A stretch of 64,000 nt of DNA from Alkalicoccus halolimnae (GTDB lineage: Bacteria > Bacillota > Bacilli > Bacillales > Salisediminibacteriaceae). The notes under the pieces are model-generated. The model was given only the letters and a program-made list of their open reading frames with translations. It was not told the DNA's origin and did not search any database. The stretch spans positions 2,666,001 through 2,730,000 of the forward strand of contig NZ_CP144914.1 of assembly GCF_008014775.2 (NCBI RefSeq), read 5' to 3'. Within the stretch, counting starts at the first letter, position 1; each line of letters starts with the position of its first letter. Both the position numbers and the translations under genes were made by a program. Below, one piece after another: positions 46,249 through 55,136 of the stretch.

Positions 46249-47031
46249 TTATTTATCCTGAAACTGAGGCTTTCTTTTCTCAAGAAATGCTGAAATGCCT
46301 TCCTGGGCATCTTTCGTTTCAAACACATCACCGAAGCGCACAGCTTCTTTTTCCTGGCCGCGTTCGATTGGATCCGTTTCTGCGTGCTGCAGCAGTTCCA
46401 TAATGTACTGAACTGATCTCGCACCTTTATGGCGGACCAAAGCAGCAAGCTTCATTGCTTCCTCGACGTGGGTACCTTCAGGAACAGTCCGGTTAATCAG
46501 TCCGAACTTTTCGGCTTCCGGTGCCTTTATTGACTCAGAAGAAAGCAGCATTTCCATAGCTTTCGATTTGCCTACAAGTTTAGGAAGACGCTGCGTACCC
46601 GCAAATCCGGGAACGAGTCCAAGCTGCAGCTCCGGCATGCCAAGCTGTGAGTTCTCGGAAGCGATTCGGATGTGACTGGCCATCGCCAGTTCCAGGCCGC
46701 CGCCGAGAGCTGCGCCATGAATAGCTGCGATAATCGGCTTGGAAGCAGTTTCCATGCGGCGGAAAATCCGCTGGCCGTCACGTGCCAGATCAGCAAATTC
46801 GCTGCCGTGTTTAATACCGGTAAACTCTTTAATATCGGCACCTGCAGCAAAAAATCTGCCTTCTCCATGCATAACAATAACACGGACATCGTTGTTTTCT
46901 TCAAAAGCGTCCAGTGCTTCCCCGATTTCTGCAATCATACTTTGGGAAAGAGCGTTTGCCGGAGGTTTGTTCAGCGTGATTACGCCGATACGGTCTTCGA
47001 TTTCTGTTGAAATGAACTGCCAGTTACTCAT
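46249..47031 (-). CDS. fadB: Enoyl-CoA hydratase (crotonase family, YsiB-like)
   Basis: Hydrates trans-2-enoyl-CoA in beta-oxidation. Crotonase oxyanion-hole motifs GRFFAAGADIKEF (about 56-68) and HGAALGGGLELAMASHIRIA (about 100-119); catalytic acidic residues in GMPELQLGLVPG. 260 residues. Start overlaps the fadR stop as ATGA. Named ysiB/fadB in B. subtilis. Confidence 0.94.
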   Translation of the reverse strand: MSNWQFISTEIEDRIGVITLNKPPANALSQSMIAEIGEALDAFEENNDVRVIVMHGEGRFFAAGADIKEFTGIKHGSEFADLARDGQRIFRRMETASKPIIAAIHGAALGGGLELAMASHIRIASENSQLGMPELQLGLVPGFAGTQRLPKLVGKSKAMEMLLSSESIKAPEAEKFGLINRTVPEGTHVEEAMKLAALVRHKGARSVQYIMELLQHAETDPIERGQEKEAVRFGDVFETKDAQEGISAFLEKRKPQFQDK

Positions 47032-47636
47032 CTAGGTTCCTCCATTCGTTGCGGTGCTTTTAACCCTTTCATTAAGAACTTATGCAGGGACTCAGCAAGC
47101 GGAGCGAGATCGTACCGGTGATCTTTCATCACCCAGTTGGTTACGACTTCATCAATAGATCCGAAAATCACCTGACGCATCATCCGTGTGTCAATATCCG
47201 GATCAAATTCCCCCTCCTGCTTTCCCTCTTCAATAATCGAGTCGATTAACCCTAAATACCCTTTTAATACTTCATTCACTTTAAAGCGGATAGAGATGTT
47301 CGACTGGCGAAGTTCCAGCTGGGTAACGAGCGCCAGATCATGATCCTTTTCGAGCTGGCTTAAGTGCATATGAATGAGTATATATAATTTATCTTCTATT
47401 GATGTAGCGTCCAAAATTTTACCTTTAATGTAATCAACGAAAACACCCATTTTCTCTTCGAATAGAGAAATCAGTATATCTTCTTTATTCTTGAAGTAAA
47501 GGTAGATAGTTCCGTCAGCTACTCCTGCTTCTTTAGCAATTTTGGAAACCTGGGAATGGTGATAGCCGTTTTCTGCAATTACCTTCACTGCAGCATCAAT
47601 GATTTTGTCGTATTTTTGTCCTCGTTTTTTCCCCAT
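47028..47636 (-). CDS. fadR: Fatty-acid degradation repressor FadR (TetR family)
   Basis: TetR-type repressor released by long-chain acyl-CoA. HTH at about 27-55: SQVSKIAKEAGVADGTIYLY followed by FKNKEDIL; C-terminal ligand domain to residue 202. It lies between lcfA and fadB as in B. subtilis (ysiA). A palindromic operator (47668-47685) sits 32 bases upstream, so autoregulation of fadR-fadB-etfBA is likely. Confidence 0.95.
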   Translation of the reverse strand: MGKKRGQKYDKIIDAAVKVIAENGYHHSQVSKIAKEAGVADGTIYLYFKNKEDILISLFEEKMGVFVDYIKGKILDATSIEDKLYILIHMHLSQLEKDHDLALVTQLELRQSNISIRFKVNEVLKGYLGLIDSIIEEGKQEGEFDPDIDTRMMRQVIFGSIDEVVTNWVMKDHRYDLAPLAESLHKFLMKGLKAPQRMEEPR

Positions 47637-47667
47637 TGTGTTCGACTCCTATCCTGCCCGATAAAAA

Positions 47668-47685
47668 TGAATGATCGTTCATTCA
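47668..47685. promoter_or_regulatory. FadR operator before fadR
   Basis: TGAATGATCGTTCATTCA, an inverted repeat with TGAATGA and TCATTCA half-sites, between lcfA and fadR. Confidence 0.85.
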
Positions 47686-47775
47686 TACCTTGATCATATC
47701 GAATTCCGCTCTGTCTGTCAACGACAGGAGCGGAAAGTATTTCCTCAGCATCTATTTTACCGGAGCAGCGAAGAT

Positions 47776-49470
47776 TTAGCCAGACTTTTGACGTTCTTTT
47801 TCTTCTTCCTGCAGAGCACGGCGCAGCACTTTTCCAACCATCGTCTTCGGAAGTTCATCTCTGAACTCATACATGCGAGGTATTTTATAGGAAGAAAGCT
47901 GTGAGCGGCAGTAGGTGTCCAGTTCTTTTTCCGTTACCTGTTTCCCATCTTTCAGCACGACAAAAGCTTTCACTGTTTCTCCACGGTAAGGATCGGGAAT
48001 GCCGACAGCCACAGCTTCTTTGACTGCTTCGTGTTCGTAAAGAATTTCTTCAATTTCCCGCGGATAAATATTGAAGCCTCCGGCAATAATCATGTCCTTC
48101 TTCCGGTCAACGATATAAAAGAAACCTTCTTCGTCCATATAACCCATGTCTCCCGTATAAAGCCAGCCGTTCTGCATCGCTGCAGCTGTTTCCTCCGGTC
48201 GGTTCCAATATCCCTGCATCACCTGCGGACCGCTGATCAGCAGCTCACCAACTTCATGCGGAGGGGCTTCTTCGCCTGTTTCCGCAGAAAGGATCATCAC
48301 ATTCGTATCCGGCCACGGCAGACCGATACTGCCCGTCGGACGTTTTCCCCACATCAAATTGAAGTGGGTTACAGGAGAGGCTTCGGTGAGGCCGAATCCT
48401 TCCGAAAGTTTTCCCCCGGTCAGATGTTCAAAACGCTGCTGGACTTCGACAGGAAGGGGAGCTGATCCGCTGATGCAGGCTTCGATTGAAGATAAATCAT
48501 ATTTACCGACGTTTGGATCATTTATTACGCCGATATACATTGTCGGAGCCCCCGGGAAGATCGTCACTTTCTGCTTTTCGATCGCCTGGAGTGTCTGCTT
48601 CGTATCAAATTTTGGCAGAATAACCATTTTCGCACGGTTCAGCACTGCATAGTTCATCCCGATCGTCATTCCATAGACGTGGAAAAAAGGAAGCGCACAT
48701 AAAATTACTTCTTCCCCGTGCTTCATCGTATACATCCAGCGGATAGCCTGGGTTGTATTAGCTACGAGATTCCTGTGCGTTAGCATGACACCTTTTGCAG
48801 CTCCGGTTGTGCCCCCGGTATACTGCAATAAAGCCAGATCCTTCTCTGTATCGATCTCTACTGGGTTCACAGCAGCCGGCTTTTTCTTTAACAGTTCAGT
48901 AAAGCTGTGTGTTCCGGCATCATAATCAACACTTACTTTCATGCCGGTGTTTTTCTTTTGAATAAACGGATAGATCATATTTTTAGGAAAAGGAAGATAA
49001 TCTTTTATATGCGTCACAATCACGTGTTCCAGAGCGGTTTTTTCCTTGACCGCTTTGACTTTTGGATAAACGAGGTCAAGGCAGATGATCACCTTGGCTC
49101 CCGAGTCCACCATCTGATGCTCAAGTTCCCGTTCTACATAAAGCGGGTTCGTCTGAACAACGACTCCTCCGGCCATTAGAATTCCGTAGTAGCTGACAAC
49201 AGACTGCGGAGTGTTGGCAAGCATGATTGCTACCCGGTCTCCCTTATGTACACCCATCTGCTGAAGCTGACCGGCAAAACGTTTTGCCTCTTCATATACC
49301 TGTTTAAATGTCATCGTCTTACCAAGGAAATGAAGAAGGACTTTATCCGGCTCTTCTTCTGCTCCTTCCTGCAGATATGAGTGGAGCGTCTGATGCGGAT
49401 ATTCAAGTGATGCTGGAATTTCTTCCGGATATTGATTCAGCCAGGGTCTGGCCGTTAATTCTGTTACCAT
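47776..49470 (-). CDS. lcfA: Long-chain fatty acyl-CoA ligase, copy 1
   Basis: Adenylate-forming enzyme that activates fatty acids to acyl-CoA. AMP motif YTGGTTGAAKGVMLTHRN at about 214-231; A5-type GFGLTEASPV; hinge and C-terminal DRKKDMIIAGGFNIYPREIE; lysine in PKTMVGKVLRR. 564 residues. AGGAGG lies 8 bases before the ATG. A second, clearly paralogous copy lies 87 bases upstream. Order ligase-fadR-fadB matches B. subtilis lcfA, which has only one copy here. Confidence 0.96.
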   Translation of the reverse strand: MVTELTARPWLNQYPEEIPASLEYPHQTLHSYLQEGAEEEPDKVLLHFLGKTMTFKQVYEEAKRFAGQLQQMGVHKGDRVAIMLANTPQSVVSYYGILMAGGVVVQTNPLYVERELEHQMVDSGAKVIICLDLVYPKVKAVKEKTALEHVIVTHIKDYLPFPKNMIYPFIQKKNTGMKVSVDYDAGTHSFTELLKKKPAAVNPVEIDTEKDLALLQYTGGTTGAAKGVMLTHRNLVANTTQAIRWMYTMKHGEEVILCALPFFHVYGMTIGMNYAVLNRAKMVILPKFDTKQTLQAIEKQKVTIFPGAPTMYIGVINDPNVGKYDLSSIEACISGSAPLPVEVQQRFEHLTGGKLSEGFGLTEASPVTHFNLMWGKRPTGSIGLPWPDTNVMILSAETGEEAPPHEVGELLISGPQVMQGYWNRPEETAAAMQNGWLYTGDMGYMDEEGFFYIVDRKKDMIIAGGFNIYPREIEEILYEHEAVKEAVAVGIPDPYRGETVKAFVVLKDGKQVTEKELDTYCRSQLSSYKIPRMYEFRDELPKTMVGKVLRRALQEEEKERQKSG

Positions 49471-49557
49471 TGCCCATCCTCCTGATTATACTCTCCGGTA
49501 CAGGCAGACATTCTCTCTTATTAAGGAGGCAGCCGGAGGAAGCTCCGGCTCTCCGCA

Positions 49558-51246
49558 TTATTTTTTACTTTTTTCTTTTTCTTCTTCGACGAGAACACGC
49601 CGCAGAATTTTACCAACCATCGTCTTCGGCAGTTCTTCGCGGAATTCATAATACTGCGGAACTTTGAACGAAGCAAGGTCGTTACGGCAGTGCTCATCAA
49701 GCTTTTCTTCGGATAATGTGACGCCTTCTTTCGGTACGATAAATGCCTTTACCGTCTCCCCACGGTAAGGATCAGGCACTCCGATGACGCACACTTCCTG
49801 GACCCCTTCATGTTCATAAAGCACTTCTTCAATCTCACGAGGGTAAATATTGAAACCGCCTGCGATTATCATATCTTTTTTACGGTCGACGATGTAGAAG
49901 AAACCTTCATCATCCATATAGCCCATGTCCCCGGTTAAGAACCAGTCTCCTCTGAAGCTTGCCTGAGTCGCTTCCGGCTGATGCCAGTAGCCTTTCATTA
50001 CCTGGGGACCTTTAATCATCAGTTCTCCCACTTCATTCGCCCCGGCTTCTTCGCCGGTTTCGGCAGAAAGAACTTTTACTTCTGTGTCCGGCCATGGAAC
50101 TCCGATCGAACCTTCTTTTCTTTTCCCCCATAAAAAGTTGGCAATAGCGACCGGGGACGTTTCCGTCAGGCCGTATCCTTCTACGAGTTTACCGCCGGTG
50201 GCATCTTCAAACTTCGTCTGCACCTCGAGAGGCAGTGCCGCTGAACCGCTCAGGCAGGCTTTAATCGAAGAAAGATCGTGTTTCCGAATATCCGGATGGT
50301 TTAAAAGCCCGATATACATCGTCGGAGCCCCCGGATACAGAGAAGCCTTATGTTTTTCAATCGCTTTCAGAATTCCTTTTGGATCGAATTTCGGCATAAT
50401 TATCATTTTGAAAGCCATTCGGACCGATAAATTCATGACTACTGTCATTCCATAAACGTGGAAAAACGGCAGAGCGGCCATCATAACTTCTTCCCCGGCC
50501 TTTAATTTATACATCCAGTGTTCAGACTGCTGGGTGTTTACTGTCAGGTTATAATGAGTGAGCATAACCCCTTTTGCCGGGCCCGTCGTCCCTCCGGTAT
50601 ACTGGAGCAGAGCAAGATCTTCTTTTGGATTAATATCCAGGTCGATCTCCTCGGCTTTCCCTTTATTAATTAGATCTGTGAAGGAAAGCAGTGAGTCGGA
50701 ATAAGTCAGCTCTACCTTTATTCCGGTATTTTTCTTTTGAATAAATGGATAGACCATGTTTTTAGGAAACGGCAGATAGTCTTTTATTCCAGTAACTATA
50801 ATATGAGTGAGCGGCGTTTTATCCTTGATTTTAGCTACCCGCGGATAAACGAGATCAAGGCAGATCATCACCTTGGCTCCGGCATCGTTCATCTGGTGCT
50901 CAATCTCCCGCTCTACGTAAAGCGGATTTGTCTGCACGACCACGCCGCCTGCAAGCAGCACGCCGTAATAGCTGATAACAGCCTGAGGTGTATTGGCGAG
51001 CATGATAGCAACCCGGTCCCCCTGCTCTACCCCCATTTTCCTTAATTGACCAGCCAGCTTCAAAGATTCTTCATAAACAGCGCTGTACGTCATATCCTTA
51101 CCCATAAAATGAAGAGCACCTTTATTCGGAAACTGTTCCGCCGCCCGCTTCAAATAATATTGAAGTGTTTTTTCCTCGTACTCTATGGACTGCGGAATTT
51201 CCTGTGGATAGGAATCAAACCACGGCTTTTGTGTTAACGTTGTCAT
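49558..51246 (-). CDS. Long-chain fatty acyl-CoA ligase, copy 2 (tandem paralogue)
   Basis: Same family and architecture as its neighbour: YTGGTTGPAKGVMLTHYN, GYGLTETSPV, DRKKDMIIAGGFNIYPREIE, PKTMVGKILRR; 562 residues. Many segments are identical to copy 1 (GDRVAIMLANTPQ, GGVVVQTNPLYVERE, KDYLPFPKNM), others have diverged, so the duplication is not recent. GGGAGGG precedes the ATG. A FadR-like box lies about 200 bases upstream (51451), so both ligases are probably read from that promoter. Confidence 0.95.
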   Translation of the reverse strand: MTTLTQKPWFDSYPQEIPQSIEYEEKTLQYYLKRAAEQFPNKGALHFMGKDMTYSAVYEESLKLAGQLRKMGVEQGDRVAIMLANTPQAVISYYGVLLAGGVVVQTNPLYVEREIEHQMNDAGAKVMICLDLVYPRVAKIKDKTPLTHIIVTGIKDYLPFPKNMVYPFIQKKNTGIKVELTYSDSLLSFTDLINKGKAEEIDLDINPKEDLALLQYTGGTTGPAKGVMLTHYNLTVNTQQSEHWMYKLKAGEEVMMAALPFFHVYGMTVVMNLSVRMAFKMIIMPKFDPKGILKAIEKHKASLYPGAPTMYIGLLNHPDIRKHDLSSIKACLSGSAALPLEVQTKFEDATGGKLVEGYGLTETSPVAIANFLWGKRKEGSIGVPWPDTEVKVLSAETGEEAGANEVGELMIKGPQVMKGYWHQPEATQASFRGDWFLTGDMGYMDDEGFFYIVDRKKDMIIAGGFNIYPREIEEVLYEHEGVQEVCVIGVPDPYRGETVKAFIVPKEGVTLSEEKLDEHCRNDLASFKVPQYYEFREELPKTMVGKILRRVLVEEEKEKSKK

Positions 51247-51450
51247 GACAATACCCTCCCTGTTTTCCTATCACTCTTTCTGCCAGTCGTAGATGTAAAT
51301 GTCTTTTCTGCTCCAGAAACTTTAAGCTCCAGACGCGCTGGAACTTCCCCCATGCTTCTGCAACAAAAAAGACAAACATTCCCTCTTACTAATATTGTAA
51401 TGAAAACGCTTTAAAAAAGAAACTCTATTTAGAAAAATAATTGAACAAAT

Positions 51451-51468
51451 TGAATGAATGTTCATTCT
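51451..51468. promoter_or_regulatory. FadR operator before the tandem ligases
   Basis: TGAATGAATGTTCATTCT, one mismatch from a palindrome with FadR half-sites. The flanking 51247-51450 stretch shows no gene. Confidence 0.75.
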
Positions 51469-51584
51469 TTTTCTCATTTCCCTGTATTATACAGTAATTT
51501 CAGAGTAAATAACTTCTTTTTTCAGATGAAAAATCAATACTCTTGTCTCTGAATATATAAAAAGCTGTTTGAGTCGTTTCTAAA

Positions 51585-51690
51585 GGATAGCGGAGGCTTT
51601 CCGCGGTGCTCGTCTTCAGCTATTTTTGCCGAATCACAGCTTCGCCAAAAAGGATTTTCAAACTTGGTGGTATTAAGTTATATTTTCCAC
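51585..51690 (-). repeat. Decayed R3-type repeat (copy o)
   Basis: On the minus strand the 3' half is intact: hairpin TTTTTGGCGAA / TTCGGCAAAAA, then AGCTGAAGACGAG, ACCGCGGAAAGC and CTCCGC. The 5' half (GACTCC part) is lost. Confidence 0.55.
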
Positions 51691-51831
51691 TAAATCGAAA
51701 ATGAACTACTTGTAAAAACTGCTCATGCCTGTTACTGCGGTTTTTTAAAGGGAAGAAGCAGCCTGTAAATGATAAAGAGCAGAAACGATCCCCTTTATAT
51801 AAGTAAGAGACTGGGACTTTAACAGAGACCC

Positions 51832-52132
51832 TCATGCAAAATCCTTGCACCATGAAGCATGAAAATGTCCTTTTATAGGAATGGATGCCCCATCTATACA
51901 GATGGAATCAATGATATCCAGAAGAGGTCTTCTACCTCCTGTTCTATCTTTTTTACCATAAGCTGTAGTGGACATGGGGCGACTCCGGGGCGATGAAGGA
52001 CGAGTCGAAGATCCATCCCTCCGACCGCCGGGAGGAAGGGATTAGCTGAGGCCGGCCCGCCCGGAAAGCGTCCCCATGGAAACGAAAGCGCACATTCATT
52101 GCTTATATCCTTTATTTTCAAGGTAGCTTACA
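51832..52132 (+). repeat. Long R1 repeat with 5' extension (copy e)
   Basis: CTCATGCAAAATCCTTGCACC, GCATGAAAATG and a diverged middle, then a complete R1 core: outer ATGGGGCG (51974-51981) pairs with CG-T-CCCCAT (52069-52077); CCGGG-G-CG with CGCCCGG; central ATCCCT / AGGGAT (52015-52020, 52037-52042). Tail ATTTTCAAGGTAGC. The cleanest copy for folding. Confidence 0.8.
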
Positions 52133-52150
52133 AGAAAGCTCTTTCAAAAC

Positions 52151-52178
52151 AAAAAAAGAACCTTTCAAAGGTTCTTTT
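52151..52178 (-). terminator. Terminator of the yshE transcript
   Basis: AAAAGAACCTTTGAAAGGTT stem-loop (AAGAACCTTT / AAAGGTTCTT) followed by TTTTTTTG on the minus strand. Confidence 0.85.
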
Positions 52179-52235
52179 CATGATGTATCTATTTATAAAC
52201 ATACAGAAAGCTCTTCTCCCCCGGCGCCTCTCCAC

Positions 52236-52319
52236 TTAGATGAAAAATACCCAGTAGACAACTCCTGCCAGCATGAAGCCGGCACAGAGGAAAATAAGGA
52301 TTTTTGCTAATCTTTCCAT
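52236..52319 (-). CDS. 27-residue single-pass membrane peptide
   Basis: Too short for normal gene finding. ATG 52317-52319 stands 6 to 8 bases behind a strong GGGAGG site, and the frame MERLAKILIFL then CAGFMLAGVVYWVFFI ends in TAA at 52236. Charged N-terminus (ER..K) followed by about 21 hydrophobic residues predicts one membrane helix with the N-terminus in the cytoplasm. It lies 18 bases behind yshE and just before that transcript's terminator, so it is cotranscribed with the DUF350 protein. No function known to me. Confidence 0.75.
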   Translation of the reverse strand: MERLAKILIFLCAGFMLAGVVYWVFFI

Positions 52320-52337
52320 AAGGATGCCTCCCGTTCT

Positions 52338-52742
52338 TTAAATACTCGCTCCAATGATATACGACAGAGATACAGATAAAACAAAGGAAAGTATTCCGAC
52401 AGCCCTGTTGTCTGCCCCTAGTTCTCTATCTACTTTAAACGAAGGAGTGAGAAATTCGAATATAAAATAGACGAAAAGAAGCAGCAGGAAACCGTAGGCA
52501 CCCCAGCCGAGCATCGCAAGGACAGAATCGTTCGCTTCAATAGAATAACGGAAAATGTTTGCTGTTCCAAACACTTTTCCCGAAGTCGCTAAAGCCACAG
52601 CTACGTTTCCTTTTTTGAATTCATCCCATGTTTTGTAGGAGGTAATCCATTCAAACACAGCTGCAGCAGTTATAATAGCCATGACTACGATGCTGTACAG
52701 CCCGGCCGTATAGACGTATTCGTGCTGAAAAAGTGTTTCCAT
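52338..52742 (-). CDS. yshE: DUF350 membrane protein (YshE-like)
   Basis: 134 residues, four predicted membrane helices (about 11-32, 44-62, 75-97, 112-132); DUF350 family. Acidic loop SFKVDRELGADNRA. GGGGAGGA precedes the ATG. It follows mutS2 by 15 bases as in B. subtilis. Function unknown. Confidence 0.88.
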   Translation of the reverse strand: METLFQHEYVYTAGLYSIVVMAIITAAAVFEWITSYKTWDEFKKGNVAVALATSGKVFGTANIFRYSIEANDSVLAMLGWGAYGFLLLLFVYFIFEFLTPSFKVDRELGADNRAVGILSFVLSVSLSYIIGASI

Positions 52743-52757
52743 CCGGATTCCTCCCCT

Positions 52758-55121
52758 TTATTTTAGTTTTGCAACGGTTACACCTGATCCGCCTTCCCCC
52801 TGGGATCCGAGCCTCGTCTCCGATACATTTGGGTGGCGTTTCAACAGGGCTTCCACGCCTTTACGCAGCGCACCTGTCCCTTTTCCGTGAATAATTGACA
52901 CCTGGTGATAGCCGGCAAGTACGGCATCGTCCAGATATTTTTCCACATCCATCATCGCGTTATCATAGCGCTCCCCCCGGAGATCGAGCTCAGTTTTCAC
53001 ATGGGCACTGCGCCCCCGTACCGTGGACAGCGGTTTGGATTCAACCGGTTTCGGTCTGCTTATATAAAGCAGATCTTTATTTTTCACTTTCATTTTCATC
53101 ATTCCAAGCTGCACCATATATTCTTTATCGTTGACCTTTTCAACAATATGCCCTTTCTGGTCCAGGCTCTCCACTTTCACTTCGTCGCCTGGAAGCAGCT
53201 TATCAATTTCCGGCTTCGCTTTTTTCGGCTTTGCCTTCTTTTTGCGTTCCGCAAAATCAGGTTCCGCATCCTGCATTCTTTTCTTGGCATCAATCAGCTC
53301 ATGCTCTTTAATCGATGGATTGTTTTTCTGCATTTCCCGCAGCTCGAAAATGATCGATTCCGCTTCCTGCTGGGCTTTCTGGACGTGCTTTGCCGCTTTA
53401 TCTTCTGCTGACTGGAGAAGCCGGTCTTTTTCTTCCTCCCAGAGGCGCAGCTTCTCAGCAAGTTCCCCGTGAAGCTCTTCTGCTTCTTTTCTCAGAAGAA
53501 CGGCTTCTTCTCGTTCTTCTTCCGCCTTTTTACGGCTGTCTTCGAGAGAAGATATCATGTTTTCGACTTTATTTGTTTCTGTGGAAATCTGCTGTTTTGC
53601 CGCTTCAATAATCTCTTCTTTTAATCCAAGACGGGCACTGATCGCAAAAGCATTACTGCGCCCGGGGACTCCGATAAGCAGCCGGTATGTCGGGCGGAGT
53701 GTTTCCACGTCAAATTCCACACTGGCATTGATGACACCTTCGCGGTTGTAGGCATAGCCTTTCAATTCACTGTAATGCGTCGTTGCAATCACTTTCGCTC
53801 CTGTATTATAAACATGATCCAGGATGGAAATGGCGAGGGCTGCTCCTTCTGTCGGGTCGGTGCCTGCGCCTAATTCGTCAAAGAGGACGAGTGATTCGTG
53901 ATCGACATTTTCCATAATGCTTACGATGTTTGTCATATGCGAGGAAAAGGTACTCAAGCTCTGCTCAATGGACTGTTCATCTCCTATATCAGCGAAAATC
54001 CGCTGAAAAACGGCAGCGGTTGATCCTTCTTCACAGGGAATCTGCAGACCCGACTGGGCCATGAGTGTCAGCAGCCCCACCGTTTTCAGCGTCACGGTTT
54101 TACCGCCTGTATTCGGCCCGGTAATGACAAGAGAAGAAAAGCTGCCGCCGAGTTCGGCATCGATCGGGACGATTTCGTCATCTGGAATTAACGGGTGACG
54201 GGCGCCTTTCATCTCAATCCGTCCGGATTCATTGAGCGCCGGCTCCGAAGCCCGGATCGATTTCGAATAGGAAGCTTTTGCAAACATGAAATCTGCTTCT
54301 GTCATAATGTCGACTACGTCACTTAATTCGACTGTATATTCCGATACACTCGCAGACAGCATCTGCAGGATCCGTTCAATTTCGTACTTTTCTTTCGTAC
54401 GTGCTTCTCTAAGCTGATTGTTCGTTTGAACGACACTTTCCGGTTCTACGAACAGCGTTGCTCCCGATGCAGACTGGTCGTGGACGATACCTCCGAAATG
54501 ACCGCGGTACTCTGCCTTGACAGGAATAACATAGCGGTCATTCCGGATCGTTACGATCGCATCCGAAAGCATTTTCCTGCCGGAAGAAGACCGCGTTATT
54601 CCTTCAAGACGGGAGCGTACCGTGGATTCGTGGGAACGGATCTGCTGGCGGATGTTCCGCAGCTCCATACTCGCAGAGTCAAGTACTCCGCCATTTTCAT
54701 CAATTGCCTGGTTTATTTCCCGCTGCAGATCGGTGAGCGGTACCATTTCTGCGATAAGCTCCGGCAGAATGCGGAGTTCGATTTCATCTTCGACCATCTG
54801 CTCGATAAATGCTTTAAACATTCGGCTCCCATAAATCGTTGAAGCAATTTCCAGCAGTTCTCCTGCATTCAGCTGCCCGCCGATCTCCGCCCGCTTGATC
54901 GATCCGCGGATATCGCGGAGGCCGCCCAGCGGCACGTTCCCTTTCAGCCGCAGGACTTTGGCCGCTTCTGACGTGCGAGCGTGTGCCTCTTTCACATCAG
55001 AAAAAGAAAACGAAGGATTCAGCTGTTTTACCCGCTGCTTTCCGAGTGAAGAACCTGCAAAAGGAAGCAGCTGTTCTTTCATTTTTTCATATTCCAGTAC
55101 CCGGGTTACCCGTTCAATCAT
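52758..55121 (-). CDS. mutS2: MutS2 endonuclease/ribosome rescue ATPase
   Basis: 787 residues. MutS core with Walker A ITGPNTGGKTVTLKT (about 332), Walker B ESLVLFDELGAGTDPTEGAA, a long coiled coil (about 510-610), and the C-terminal Smr nuclease domain (DLRGERYDNAMMDVEKYLDD, HGKGTGALR). Unlike MutS it lacks the mismatch-reading domain. Family roles: suppression of homologous recombination and splitting of collided ribosomes. It lies 15 bases behind polX. Confidence 0.97.
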   Translation of the reverse strand: MIERVTRVLEYEKMKEQLLPFAGSSLGKQRVKQLNPSFSFSDVKEAHARTSEAAKVLRLKGNVPLGGLRDIRGSIKRAEIGGQLNAGELLEIASTIYGSRMFKAFIEQMVEDEIELRILPELIAEMVPLTDLQREINQAIDENGGVLDSASMELRNIRQQIRSHESTVRSRLEGITRSSSGRKMLSDAIVTIRNDRYVIPVKAEYRGHFGGIVHDQSASGATLFVEPESVVQTNNQLREARTKEKYEIERILQMLSASVSEYTVELSDVVDIMTEADFMFAKASYSKSIRASEPALNESGRIEMKGARHPLIPDDEIVPIDAELGGSFSSLVITGPNTGGKTVTLKTVGLLTLMAQSGLQIPCEEGSTAAVFQRIFADIGDEQSIEQSLSTFSSHMTNIVSIMENVDHESLVLFDELGAGTDPTEGAALAISILDHVYNTGAKVIATTHYSELKGYAYNREGVINASVEFDVETLRPTYRLLIGVPGRSNAFAISARLGLKEEIIEAAKQQISTETNKVENMISSLEDSRKKAEEEREEAVLLRKEAEELHGELAEKLRLWEEEKDRLLQSAEDKAAKHVQKAQQEAESIIFELREMQKNNPSIKEHELIDAKKRMQDAEPDFAERKKKAKPKKAKPEIDKLLPGDEVKVESLDQKGHIVEKVNDKEYMVQLGMMKMKVKNKDLLYISRPKPVESKPLSTVRGRSAHVKTELDLRGERYDNAMMDVEKYLDDAVLAGYHQVSIIHGKGTGALRKGVEALLKRHPNVSETRLGSQGEGGSGVTVAKLK

Positions 55122-55136
55122 AATTACCTTCCCTTC

